Assembly: GCA_949987705.1 (NCBI GenBank)
Contig: OX465282.1
Location: 7,428,501 to 7,492,500, forward strand
DNA from: Thereva unica
Taxonomy: Eukaryota; Arthropoda; Insecta; Diptera; Therevidae
Length of the DNA: 64,000 nt
Direction of reading: 5' to 3'
Below, in pieces: positions 21,301 through 33,064 of the stretch. The position numbers and the translations under genes were made by a program. The notes under the pieces are model-generated. The model was not told where the DNA came from. It ran no database searches and saw nothing but the letters and a program-made list of their open reading frames with translations. The stretch's first letter is position 1. Each line of letters starts with the position of its first letter.

Positions 21301-24300
21301 TATTCTTGTGAAGTAAATTTTATAAAATTATTTAGAAGTATTTTTAGGACAAGTATAATTATTTGACGAACGATTCATACTTCGGGTGAATAGTAATTCT
21401 AGTGTATCTTTTGAATTGACATAAATGTTTAAAAGTAAATTATTTTGAATTTTTTGAAAACGAACCTTTTGACCCATATATTTCAAAATAGAAAACAATC
21501 GACTATTTTTTTTATATTTGGTCTCATTGCATTTCCAGATTAAATACACAAAACGTTATTATTTTTATCCTTCCGTATATTCCATTATTAATAACATACA
21601 ATCATCATTACACCATTAACAGCAATAAATATTTAATTTTGTTATTTTCGTGTTCGGGATTTATTTCCACTAAAATATTAGAGCTCGCGTTTTTCTTAAC
21701 ACACGTTACATACATTTTCACACGATTGGGATATCTCTAGAAACATCTTTTATTCTATACGATAGCGATAAGTTGATCGATATCATCCAAAGCACATTTT
21801 ATACCTTTCTATACCGTATATAGAGTCGTGTTGAGTCGTTTTTCTTTTAAAATCATGATGTTATAGTAGTAATGTTTAGGATGTACTGGATTCTTGAATT
21901 GGAGTCATGACGAAAAAAATTTAATGTAGGTCATGATTGGATCTAAATTTTTAAACGGGTAATGATTTTTTGTATATGTAAATTCGAAGTTAATATTTTG
22001 TTATTTTTTAGTGTCTTTATGAAATCAAGTATACATTCGTGTGGACCATGATGAGAAAGAAAATCTCCAGTTACTGTGTGCTTGCTATCATTTTACCGAT
22101 CCATGTCCAACTGACATAGTGAATTGCTCTAGAAGTTCAGTCAGTCAGTCAGTCCTCTCGTCCATTCACCAAACATGACTTTGAACGAACTGAGCTTTAA
22201 AATAGTCAGTGGTGATTCAAAACCGCAAAAACATTTACAGTGTATGGTGGTATCCACAAAGTCTGCGTTGCTCCAGTGCTGGGGCTCCATCAATATAAAT
22301 TAAGTGTAAAAACGGGTCTCCATTTGGTGCGGAGCGGAGCCCGATGATGAAGGAATCTTTTAGTGGAGCTTTTCTGTTTCAGTTCGATAGTATGAGTTGA
22401 GTATATGTTAGTATGTATATAAAATATAAAATTCCGAAATATACACTGTTTTATAAAATGAATGTGTAGAGAGCGCGCGCTTTTTCACCACACATTGGCA
22501 TATATATATACCAATTCATTTACTCGCTCGCTGTGCAGGCGCGCATCCCCCGAAACTGAATCCAATAAAAATGCTCCAAGTTGGAGCGAATTTGTTGGCT
22601 CCCAATCCAGTCCAGCAGTTTACGAATGGTATGTGACCGGTTCGGTAACGTATTTTTGCCAACGCCACGCGGTTCTTCTAGCCGCTAGATTAAAGACGAT
22701 TGTTTTATTCTTATATTTTATACTTCGTCTGTTTTTTCTTTTCTTCTTCTTTTACTGTGTGTATAAGTGCAACTTATATTTATTGCACCTTTTAAGCAAG
22801 AAAAGTCGCGCCTTTTAAAGTCTTATTTATAAGTATATCTCGTCTTGGTGCAATAATAAAAATAAAATTAAGAGAAAACGAAATTGGAAATTAGTTTCCT
22901 GGAAGTTTTTAGAGCTAGTGTGAATTTTTAATTCTTGTTTGATATAGTGTCGATAGAGTAAAGAAAGAAGGTGTTTCACCAAAACTGTCCCGGGTTTCAC
23001 TATAGATTTTTGTCGCGTGGTGCAAGTTTTTTTTTGCATGTACTTAATGTACTTGCATTGATGCAATTTCATTGCTAGCGTAAAGTACATACGTTGTATG
23101 AACAGTACCAGATCAAAGCAGACGAGGAATATAGTGTGAGAGTTGAGATTTGTACATACCCCTGGGCAACTATAGAATAATTTCTCGGTCAAAAGTTAGT
23201 GTGAGGAGCACCAGAAAAATTTAGAGGAGTTAATTTAATTCGACAAGAGTTTTTCTACTTAGTTGGTGTTCTTGTTTTGTTAATTTTTATACGTTCCACA
23301 AATTGTTGATGGTGTTTTTAATATTGTTGCTGGGCTTTGCTTATTAAATAAAATATAGCACAGTTCGAAAAAAAAAATCAAAAATAGTGTGAATGTGGAA
23401 TGTTTAAATTAATATTACTTATATGTTTAAAAAATATATGATTAAAACCTGGTTTTAATAACAACAACATAGTTTCAATGCTTATTTAACAACAATGCTT
23501 GTGGAAGTGGTGATTAAGAAAAAATAAATAAATTAATTAAAATAATCAAAAGTAACCAAAAGTTATTAATTTTAAAAAAAATCTGTTTTGTTATTTGTTG
23601 TTGCTGTGATTTAATTTTGATAACAAGTCTAGCATGTGACTATGTCTTAACTGCTTTAATAAAGAAGCTTCAACTTTTCCTGCATAATATACACCATCTT
23701 CTTAATATCTATTAATTATTCTCATATATATGGATGATGATGATGATTTTTGTACAATTATTTCATTTGATTACAGTTATTTAAAAAAGTTTGTATAATT
23801 AATTATTAATTTATATTTTTAAAAATTTTATTTAAAATTTTATTTTATTCACTATATACCTTTATTTTTTCATACCATTTACTTATGCAAGTTTTTTATG
23901 TAGAAATTTAAAAAAATTCTCAGTTCAATGCAATAAACAAAATTGCGAAAAAAATTACAGTGTAAAACGTGATATAATTTGTCCTGTGCATGATAATGTA
24001 TGGTTTCTTTTAAAAAAAGAAATTCGTCTTTGGGATTTATGTCTTATTTATGTCTTATTTATGCCCTTTATTTTTATTTTTATTTTTTTTGAAAAGAAGC
24101 CGGTTTCTTTTGTATCTGTTTGGTCTATCAAATCTAGTTTAGCGCATTCTCTCTAAGCAAGTTTTAATAATATGGAGATTATAATGACATCATATAAAAC
24201 CACACAGATGGCAAGGTTAGGTATGCATAACAAAAAGCTTTGTTTAATACTCTTGTATTAATCATATACGGTTGTCTGTCTAGTTATATGAAATTAGTGC

Positions 24301-24934
24301 AGTGCACAGTGGGACAGATTTATCTTATATGGTAGGCATTGTTGGTATGTACTATATATGAAACTTATAGGAGCAATTGCAAGCTACTTTTTGTTATATT
24401 ATTAAATATGATTTCTCTAGGAATCGTGAAAAACTGGGATATTTGTATTTTTGACTGAAAAGATCAAATAGTAAATGTTGTCAGCCTGAATGTTTCCATG
24501 TCCGTACCAAGCCAAATTACTTGAGTTTAGTTTTTCGTGGACACGGTGCGGAAGCGGGGCGGACGCGGTGTGGATATAAGTGTCCTGGCCTTAACGGGTT
24601 CTACACGGTGGTGGGGTAGGGCTGCCATCTCTTAAATTGCCGAAGCCGGACAAAAACTTCAAAACCCCGGACATATGGGTGAAATTGAGTTTCTCCCTAG
24701 ACACCAATTTTTTTTTAAATTTAACGAATATGTTTTTTTTGTTAAAATCCAACCGTTGTATCGAATCGATAACCAACTATATATTCCGCTACCAGCGAAG
24801 GGCTACCAACCCTTTTTGGCATTAAGTTCTGGCTATGAAACCTACGATACAACCTCGGATATGACAGAAACTCGGGAAGTTTATGGCAAAGATATCTAGA
24901 ATTACCCAAAAAAAGATATCTAGAATTATCAGTA
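21301..24934 (+). other. AT-rich intron 4 DNA without recognised transposons
   Basis: This is the longest stretch free of elements I can recognise. It holds a (GTCA)n run at about 22136-22154 and a TATAAAA at 22452-22458 with GC-richer DNA downstream, treated as a candidate alternative promoter in the findings. The rest is A/T-rich with simple runs and no supported ORF. Confidence 0.45.
22452..22628 (+). promoter_or_regulatory. Candidate internal promoter and first exon (speculative)
   Basis: TATAAAA at 22452-22458 is followed, after about 25-30 bp, by CTTTTTCACCACAC, then about 140 bp of GC-richer sequence with CpG-containing GCGCGCGC and CGCTCGCTGTGCAGGCGCGC. A consensus donor GTATGT follows TACGAATG at 22629. 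These are the parts of a first non-coding exon within a very long intron. No transcript evidence is available, and the same parts could occur by chance. Confidence 0.2.
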
Positions 24935-25333
24935 GGTATGACTAGGTTTGAAAAGTTGAGTCGAGGTTGAGTTAAAACTTCGACCGCCGAATATGATGTC
25001 GAGTTGGGTTCCCTTTGGATTGAAATAGAGTTAACCGGAAATCAAAAGATAACCTCAAATTTTTGTTCGAAATTCTCAGAACGAAATATTTTTTTATTCC
25101 TGTGCAAGCAAAAACATCAAAGACAAAACTAATGCCAAAGGCGGACTTCCGGATGATAAAAAAAAAACATAGGTATATCACTTCAACTCAATTACCACTC
25201 AACCAGCGTATATAAGGCGAAAAATCTACTCGACCCAGGTAGGAGAGCTGAGTTGGGTTGAGTGGACCCAGTTTCAACTCGATATCCGTATATGACTGGG
25301 TTGAATCTAGGTTGAACCTACTTATAGCCGGGG
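24935..25333. mobile_element. TA-flanked MITE family, copy 1
   Basis: The left end has TATGACTAGGTTTGA and the right end, reverse-complemented, CCCCGGCTATAAGTAGGTTC; TA lies on each side. Copies 2 and 3 are at 42738-43065 and 55456-55856 and share the internal block GGAGAGCTGAGTTGGGTTGA followed by GTGGACCCAGTTTCAACTC. About 399 bp, non-coding, and the most diverged at its left end. Confidence 0.72.
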
Positions 25334-25339
25334 TAAATA

Positions 25340-25445
25340 AAAAACAAAAGAGGAAACAAAGACGGAAAGTAAATGTGACAGAATTAAAAGAAGAGCAAAT
25401 TAGGAGTGAATATGAGAACTTACTGAACGAAAAGCCTGTCCCTTT
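25340..25445 (+). pseudogene. Possible LINE inter-domain linker fragment
   Basis: The plus-strand frame reads KKQKRKQRRKVNVTELKEEQ and then IRSEYENLLNEK. It resembles the basic linker between endonuclease and RT in RTE-like LINEs. There is no second motif to confirm it. Confidence 0.35.
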
Positions 25446-25619
25446 TTACGGTGTTCGAAGATGTCAGTCTCTTTTACAATACTTTTTTTCTATATACCGT
25501 GGTCCGAAATACGTGACAACACACTCGTGCATCCTCGCGAGGACCCCAGTCACCAATCACACCACACACCTCGAGTCTTTTGGAGGCTTGGAGAAGTTGG
25601 ATGATTTTCAATGGTACGT

Positions 25620-26234
25620 GTTCGGTTTGCAAGGCTCTCCACAAGCTGTTTCAATCGATGCAATAGAAATCGGAATAGATGAAAACGACGACAGTTCGTT
25701 TGTCGCAACGAATTCACTCTTCCATTAGCTGACGGAGAGCGAATATTTGATCCATACATCCTCGATGTGGTCTAAATCAAGCTTGTTCTTTCCGGCTCGT
25801 TTGTTCTCGATGGTTCTGTAGCCTCGATTGTTTGATTTTCGTAAATAATCAATAATCGGCGGTTCGGGTGCTGGACATTGTGCCAGATCGTGGTTATACA
25901 GCTTGTTCTCTTCACCGCTTCACCGTGCACCGCTCATGAGGAGAAGTCACGAAAGTTCCATATGATTTTTTGATGTCGTTTGTTGATGTTGTTTTGCCGC
26001 CTAACCGCCAGATTGTCCGGTACAGCGTCCGGTACTCGAGCCTCGACACAGCTTCTTCCATGTCCGCCGCAACGTTATCTTAGTACTCTATGATTTCTTA
26101 AAACCGACGTCATGTCCTGTTCGTACATTCCATGCAGCGAATTGAATTCCATTTTCGGTGTGGATTATTTGGGTCTTCGGCCAGTAACCTACTCCACATC
26201 AGCAGTCTTCGTCCTCAGAGCCCCAGATGAAGTA
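25620..26234 (-). pseudogene. Probable LINE endonuclease start, degraded
   Basis: On the minus strand near 26165-26100 a frame reads NGIQFAAWNVRTGHD; W-N-V-R-T is the usual first motif of RTE/R1-type AP-endonucleases. Stops follow quickly, and the downstream sequence is too decayed to follow. Confidence 0.4.
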
Positions 26235-26242
26235 GGATATAT

Positions 26243-26799
26243 CAGGGTTTGAAAGCTAAGTAAACTTAAAGCAAAGCACATATTTTTAAGCTTACTTCGC
26301 TAATGACTGTGAAAGCTGTTTGTTCCAAATTGCTGCGAATGCTGTTGTTTTCAAATTACTTTTAGGAACATACTGATCCGGCTGCAAATGCTTCGACTGT
26401 AAAATACTTTGCTGTGAAAAGCTTTCTGTTTGCTTACAGTTTTTCAAAGCTTTCCTCTCCAAAGCCTGTGAAATACTTTGCTTTTTCAGCCTTTTTTTTA
26501 TGGTCCAACTTTATATAGTAAAATGGTACTACTGGTACTACATACTACTACTTTTTAGAGGGTGGAAACTTTTGTTGTATGGGTATGTGAAGCATTCGCA
26601 CCCGGGACAGCACGCTCCAGCATTTGCAAGCAACAGCATATGCATCAATATGAAACATAAAAGCTTTCACAGCCTGCAGCAAAATAATTCAAAATATGAT
26701 TGCTGTAAAGCAAAGCAAAGTAAATTTCTGTGGTCTTCTTGGCAGCAAAGCAAAGTCAACAGCAACAGTATTAAAATTGCTGCAGCAATATAAACCCTG
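26243..26799. mobile_element. hAT-like MITE with 8-bp target duplication
   Basis: The ends are CAGGGTTTGAAAGC and, reverse-complemented, CAGGGTTTATATTGC. They are flanked by GGATATAT (26235-26242) and GCATATAT (26800-26807), 7 of 8 identical. CAGGG-type termini and 8-bp duplications are typical of hAT elements. The interior is rich in repeated GCAAAGCAAAG / CTTTGCTTT motifs and is non-coding. Confidence 0.7.
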
Positions 26800-26807
26800 G
26801 CATATAT

Positions 26808-28490
26808 AGTTAGTTCGTGTATCCAAACGGTTTCTTACCTAGTTTCTTCGGTTTCCCGATTCTGGTCAATTCGGCAGGTCGACCACCCTCCTCCTTTCAC
26901 ACCCTGGACTTGGAACCAGACAATGGCAGAGTTCAGCAAAGCTGTGAGATGTTTTTCAAAGAAGCTTTCCTTGACACCTAGATGCCACTGGCCTTAAATA
27001 GTAATTGAATAATCTATGTTTTAAGTTTTAATGTAAATAGCATATGGTTAAAATTTCATTAAGATCGGTTTAGGAGCCTATTGCGAACATAAATCCATAA
27101 ATATATATGTACATACTTGCATTTTATATCTATAGATATTAAATGTGGCTTCTCATATCTGCATTCAAGTCAACTTGTAGTCTGTGAATAAAAAAATTTA
27201 GATATGCTTTCCTTTAATATATTTATCTACATAAAATTTTGGTGCCATATATGAATTGATGATGATGGTGTATACCTTCTTGTTATTACAGTCACGTGGA
27301 GATTACCTCATGGAGCTTTTTACATAATTTTGTTTGTTATTGTTGTTGATTTTCGCTATTTCTGTTTACTATAAAGGTACACAGCACTATGTGCCCAACA
27401 ATTACCAATGGAATTCTCAATATCTCCTCTTGTCTCTGTTATACACTAAGCACTATCTGTAACTATATATTCCTCTATATATGTATACATACTGTTATAT
27501 GAAAATTCTATTCTATGACCTACATGAAGTCAACTGCCAAAGTCAGTTCTGCACTGCTGATTTTACACAGTGCTGCTGCTGTGGCATTAGTGAGTGTCTC
27601 ACTTTCGCCTTCCGGTATTGATGGTTGGATAAAAAATGCGACAAAATCGGGTTTTTTCTTCTCGTATTTTATTCCCAGAACGAATTTATTTTTCCTTTTA
27701 TACTAAATCTGCTGAAAATCGACCTTTTCCCAACGATTTTTTTGTTATTATTATTAGATATTTACACCGTGACGTACTTTGAAAATTGTAACCAATGTCC
27801 CTTTAACTATTTAAAAGAAATTTAGGAATTCTTGTTTCGCGGTTGGAAACGCTGTTCGTTGTCAATTTATTGGTAATCGATAGTCATTTAAATGGTATTT
27901 TTAGGTATTTGTTGTGCATTTAAAATTAGCATCATGGCATTTTCACAGACGTTAGTACGTAGTTTGGGGTTGTTATTTGTATACATGAAACGAACCTAAT
28001 CTTTAATGTAATTGGTGTAATTGCATAGTAGATTATTAGAGGTTTTGTTTTTTTGTCATGCTTATGTATGTACTTGTGTGGTTTCTTGTTTAAGATAAGC
28101 CAATTGGGAGAGAGAGAGCTACAGTGACTAAGTTTTGTTTTGACTGGAATTTCTAATCAAATCGTATATTATGTTCTAATTAAACTAAAGCAAATCGATC
28201 ATACTAAAAGAATTTAATTAACATTTCCATGTACACATGAGTGATATATTTGTTATGGTCTTTTTTATTATCCTACATAGTCTACTATAGTTGATATAAT
28301 GAGATTGACCACAATCATGGAAATCGAGTTTTTAGTACGCTTTTCTACCAGGATATTCCCACTCTGTGAAAATTGAATTCCTAAACAATAGTTAATTTTA
28401 CCGAGGTCCTTCAAATCTTCTTTTATTTCTTGAATCCATATCTCAACATTTGACGTATAATTATAATCATCACATGTCCATTTCTTCTAG
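26808..28490 (+). other. Intron 4 stretch, no feature seen
   Basis: AT-rich. Short ORFs at 27515-27825 have no recognisable motif. Confidence 0.45.
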
Positions 28491-28499
28491 ATATGTATA

Positions 28500-28895
28500 A
28501 ACACTGGTCCATCTTGTGCCGAGAACCTTTGGTTGGTGACCCGAAGAGGCCAACCTCGGCTCTTCACACAAAAACTAAAATTTTGCAAACAACAAAAAAA
28601 TCCCAAATCATCCCGATAATAATCAATAGGGTGGTAACCCGTGCCTCCATAGTAGGACAAGCTCGCCGGGAGGTCGTGGGTTGTAGAGACATCGGATGCA
28701 CGACCTTGGCCTTCTGCACCAGCACTTACCTGCATGTGGGCGCCCCTCCAGGGCGTGCGCGGACTACTTACATTACCGTGGAGTATACCTGAAAACTGAA
28801 TTCCGGGACGAGATGAATCGCCCCCTGCATTGCCATTAAAAAGCCCTAGCCCCTCATCATAACGTAAACCCACCCTGGTACCAGCGTAGATCGTC
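28500..28895 (+). repeat. Dispersed repeat family with GGCCAACC core, copy 1
   Basis: It shares an ordered set of blocks with 31320-31650 and part of 47255-47480: TTGGTTGGTGACCCGAAGAG followed by GCCAACC, an A/T stretch, CTCGCCGGGAGG followed by a G-rich run, and GGGCGCCCCTCC-like sequence. The moderately GC-rich composition contrasts with the surrounding intron. It may be a 5' region of a LINE family; the class is unknown. Confidence 0.5.
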
Positions 28896-29050
28896 GATTC
28901 TCAATATTGTTACGATTGATTACCTCAAACTTGTTATGATTGATTGACTTCAAACCAAATATAGGGGTTTAATGAGGCCAGTCAAATCCACGTGTACCGT
29001 TTGGTGGATAGTACGATTCACTCAACATAAAGGAAGAACATAGCAAGTTA

Positions 29051-29547
29051 TACCATGTTCGCACTGAGCCAAAATTAGGTGATTTCGGAAAATGATTTTG
29101 AAATTATGTAGAACCGTTCGCACTGGATTGAAATGATTTCGTTTGACAGTTTTTCCTAGCACTACTCATGTCTTCGTTTTTTTCTGCCCGAATTTCGCTA
29201 GCAATTCCTCTTATAGCAAAGCCCATAACTTATTTATTTAATATATTTTGGGTTTTTGTATTTTGAAGAATGTTAAAATGTGCAAAATCAAAATTGTGTT
29301 ATTAAAATGTGTCAAACTGGCAAGTTCACCATCAAGAGAGACGTTCTGAATTGAGCTGAATTCGATTTTTAGGTTTGAGTATTGGCTTCGACATGATTTC
29401 GTTCGTAATTTTTCCAAAATTACGAGGTTTGAGATGATTTCGAAATCACAAAAATACATGGGAAATCACATGATTTTGAACGTGATTTTGAGCGAAATCA
29501 CCAAAATAGCCTAAATCACGTAATTTCGGGGCAGTGTGAACATGGTA
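29051..29547. mobile_element. MITE, 497 bp, TTA target duplication (Harbinger-type)
   Basis: The ends are TACCATGTTCGCACTGAGCC and, reverse-complemented, TACCATGTTCACACTGCCCC, continuing .AAATTA.GTGATTT. TTA flanks both ends (29048-29050 and 29548-29550). The interior repeats GATTTCG/CGAAATCA motifs. Non-coding. Confidence 0.75.
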
Positions 29548-29550
29548 TTA

Positions 29551-30509
29551 GGATAATCCCGGAAATAAAAATAATCTGGGTTAACTAACTAAATGAGGTA
29601 ATGTATAATTGGCTATATATGGTAATTAGGTACAAAATACAAGACGGTCACCATGTAGTCCAACTAGTAACCTAATGTGAATTGACCTCTTTAGACAATT
29701 GGCAACCAACATTAGAACGATTCTTCTTCTTGTTCAGATTCCTTTCTCTACTACCAGCCTTGAGTATGCCACACCGATGAAAAAAAAAACAAATCTGTTG
29801 TTACCTTATTATATTCCGGAAGCTTGTCGCTCACAAAAACTGTTCGGATTCCTCGCCGGCCAATTGTGCCCCAATGGGTATTAGGGACACTTCTTAGGAG
29901 GTTCTGGGGACATGCTGACGGTCAATTGGCATCCATGTGCGGAAGGGCCTAACTACGCACTTACATTTCGTGACCCTAATCTACCTGCATCATCCGATGA
30001 TATTTTTAAAACTTACATATTTCTCAAACAAGTAATCAATACACTTCGTCATTGAATACCCAGGTGGACACTTCAGCAATAGTCTCCTCGGGTATAAACT
30101 TTTAATCGGTTACTCTAAGGGTATTATCTCGATCCTTGAATTATTCACCAATGACATGGAATTCCGACCACTTCTTATTTTTGGTTTTAGTCTCTTTCTC
30201 TCTCTACAAAACACAACCCGTCTTCCAAAACTTATTTGTTTTTAATTTTTTCCTTTTTTCGCAAAAAAATTAAAAACTCCACCCAGAAAAATGTTGCTTT
30301 TCCCTCGCCTTTTCCTAGCTTTAACACTTGTTTAATAGCACCTATATATGTTGTTAACTTGACAGTTCCTATTCCTTCATTTGCGAGATGTTAGTCTTTT
30401 TTAACATCATTTAAATAGCTACAGTTATCAGCTCCCATAAAAAATGCATGTGCGAAGGCAACCACTATCAATACACCAATAATTATAAGACCTCGCGGTA
30501 AACTGTCCC
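29551..30509 (+). other. Intron 4 stretch, no feature seen
   Basis: Nothing supportable; ORFs are short and without motifs. Confidence 0.4.
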
Positions 30510-30570
30510 GAGTAAAAATAAAAAATGGTTTTACCACGGGCGAACACCGGCCGCTTGGGTTTTTAAGGGA
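30510..30570 (+). repeat. GC-rich block, inverted partner of 35113-35176
   Basis: It contains ACGGGCGAACACCGGCC inside GAGTAAAAAT..AAAAATGG..TTAC and TTTTTAAGGG. The same ordered blocks occur on the minus strand at 35113-35176, about 4.6 kb away. The DNA from 30571 to 31319 shows nothing else. Confidence 0.6.
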
Positions 30571-31319
30571 TATATGATGGCCGTAGAGTTTTTTACAATG
30601 AGTAAAGTGTGCAATGATTTATAAGCAGAAAGTTGCAACAACCGAGTGTCGGGCTGGACACATAATTTGCAAATTACAACACTTTTATTATTTTATGAAA
30701 TCATGGTTGTTAAAATATAGACAATATTGTACAGTGCTGGTAAATAATGAATCTCTCGTTGAATTACAAAATTTTTGCATACTGCAGCTATTAACTTATG
30801 ATCTGACTATTACACTACATATACTACAATGACTCAGTTTCATTAATTACAAAATAATTACTTTGCAGATCCGAGCAGAAAGTTTATAGTACCTAATAGT
30901 ATTTTTCATCTACACCTACAGTAGTAGCATATGTACAATCAAAATAATTATTGTTAAGATTCATCCTCAGCTTATTATACTAGGCAATTTACTGGCTTCC
31001 GTACATATGTATTACGGAACAAAATAAATTACTATTTATTAATGATGTATCAGTTCTACGATGTGTCATTCATTGTCTGACGTATGTATAAAGCGGGTGC
31101 TTTAGTAATTACGTTAATTTTTTTTTTTGCAAAACAAGTCTCATGGTCAAAGAGATTTGTGGACATTTTTCTAGTTGAGTTATTTCATGGTTGGTGTAGA
31201 ATTTTTGAATGTTTTAGTTGAAAATATACAATGAATCATGCCCTTTAAGGTTAAGCTTATTAGTTAAAGATGTGTCTTGCCGCTTTCTTTATTAACAGTA
31301 GAGATTGCGATAAACGGCA

Positions 31320-31650
31320 TTGGAAAGTAATGTAATCAGGACCCTTGATTGGTTGTCCGAAAAGGCCAACCTTAGATTGCCATTCAAAAATCAAGATTTT
31401 GAATTTCTCTGGGACTTTAACGCAACGCCGCCAAAAATCTCGAATGCAGTACCCCGGACGTCAAGACTGGGGCTGGCTCGCCGGAGGGTTGGGGGGCGGT
31501 TGAGACTCCGGAAGTACTTCCTTTACACGGTGCACCACTACTTGTCTGGACATGAGCGCCCCCATTCGGAGCCGACGCGTAATACTTATGAGAACGAGGA
31601 GGGCATCCGTATTAGAAACTCTTGGACGGAGGCACCTCGTTAGCCCCTAT
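31320..31650 (+). repeat. Dispersed repeat family with GGCCAACC core, copy 2
   Basis: It carries CTTGATTGGTTGTCCGAAAA followed by GGCCAACCTTAG, then AGACTGGGGCTGGCTCGCCG and a GGTTGGGGGGCGGTTGAGAC block, in the same order as copy 1 (28500-28895). A 107-codon open frame runs through it, but its presence in copy 1 is not conserved, so I do not call it a gene. Confidence 0.5.
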
Positions 31651-31869
31651 CCCATCTGGTCTTTCTTTTTAGTATATTATGCTGAAAATATATATATATT
31701 GTTGAACCACCCGGCAATACCCACATCTCCTATCAAAACTCAGTTATGATTTACAATAGTTCTATATAATTCTTTACATCAATGCAAACATAACATATAC
31801 CATTCACTCAAATTAAATCACACGTAAATAAAATTGAATAGAATTAAATCAATATAATCTACATATTTT

Positions 31870-32510
31870 TTGAATGGAGCCACTCAGGTTGCTGTGATTT
31901 ATACCAAATAAAAGAATACACATTTACCTAAAAGATGAGCCTAATTAGGCTACTTTATGATAATTACTTTAGGAGTTATTCAAATTTCAGTAAATTTAAA
32001 AAAAACAAAATTTTTTCCCTAATCACCCTGTATCTTAGTGGATAGTGGAGATAGCCGCCCTCTGTAGAACAATTTTTTTCTCCAAACATATCCAGGAATC
32101 ACCCCTGAAAATATTAGCCGCGTACTCCAACAAAGGGTTTATTAAATTTCTGATGACCTTTACAAGTCGGGAATGATAGAATATGAGTATTTTAACTTAT
32201 TAAAACGACAATATCTCAGAAATGGCAATTCCTACGAGAAAATGTATAATATATTTTTTTGTAGATAATCGCCTAATCTACAAACGTTGTAAACACAATT
32301 TTCTGATAAGACGTACGGTTTAGCATATATTTGCAAAAAACTGATATTTTGACCCTTTGACCTTGAATAAAAAAGTTTGCAGTCATCCAATCGCGTGGCA
32401 GTCTCTACAGCTTATGTATAGTAATGTTTTTAAGGGCTGTTCCAATTTTCAGCAACTTCCGAATTATCTTCCAATTATGGCGTTTTTTCGTCTATTTTGA
32501 CTGGACTACA
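31870..32510. repeat. Single-arm, diverged relative of the 51-kb palindrome
   Basis: It follows the right arm of the palindrome in order: CAAATAAAAGAATACAC, AGGAGTTATTCAA, CACCCTGTATCTTAGTGG, TCCAGGAATCACCCCTGAAA, ATATCTCAGAAATGGCAATT, GAAAATGTATAATA and TACGGTTTAGCAT..TTTGCAAAAA, ending near GTCTATTTTGACTGGACTAC. It is present once here, with many substitutions. A short sequence of similar terminal type in the opposite orientation (AACTACGGCAAAATGGACGA) lies at about 32531-32550. Confidence 0.65.
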
Positions 32511-32550
32511 CATATATACTGATACATTTGAACTACGGCAAAATGGACGA

Positions 32551-33064
32551 AAACGGAACAATTAAAAACAATTTTTCCAATAACACAAGTTTGCAAAAAA
32601 AGTCACCTAGAAACGTGAACTTTTCATTTGTCATTTGTCATTTGAATTAAAATGTAAAATTAATAACGAATAAATGTTAACTTGGTGTAACGAACTTTAC
32701 CGGTTAACATAAAACTCTATCCTATACTGCGTAATGGTGACACCTAGAGCTACCGTGCCTGGCTCTTTCTCTCTGATGGTCGTCCTGCAGAATCTGCACG
32801 ACCCTGAGCCTTGTTGGATGCTCCGTTGGGGCTCCGTTTCTTTCTGTGGTTTTTTGGGGTTCCCCCTTCAGCACTGCAATCTCTACTAGTGCGACTTTCA
32901 CCATAACTGTGTTGTACCTGATATTCTGAGCGTTTGAGGGTTTTCTTTTTTATATCGAGCTTACATAAAAACTATATATGCACTACTTTCATCTTTCATG
33001 TCCATGTCTAGAAAAAACTCCTATCTCGAGTTCTTTAAAAGAAAAATTTGTTTTTATCCTGCCT
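32551..33064 (+). other. Intron 4 stretch, no feature seen
   Basis: Nothing supportable. It ends where the RTE-like endonuclease fragment begins. Confidence 0.4.

Noticed and set aside
21051..21311. Overlapping ORFs on both strands
   Set aside because: They lie inside or at the end of a TIR element and mirror each other because of inverted sequence.
22462..22818. 118-residue ORF near the candidate promoter
   Set aside because: No motif; the Phe/Leu-rich end comes from T-tracts; and a better reading of the region is non-coding with a donor at 22629.
25258..25728. 156-residue plus-strand ORF
   Set aside because: Its first part lies in MITE copy 1, the middle resembles a LINE linker, and the rest overlaps an antisense LINE remnant; it is a chance fusion.
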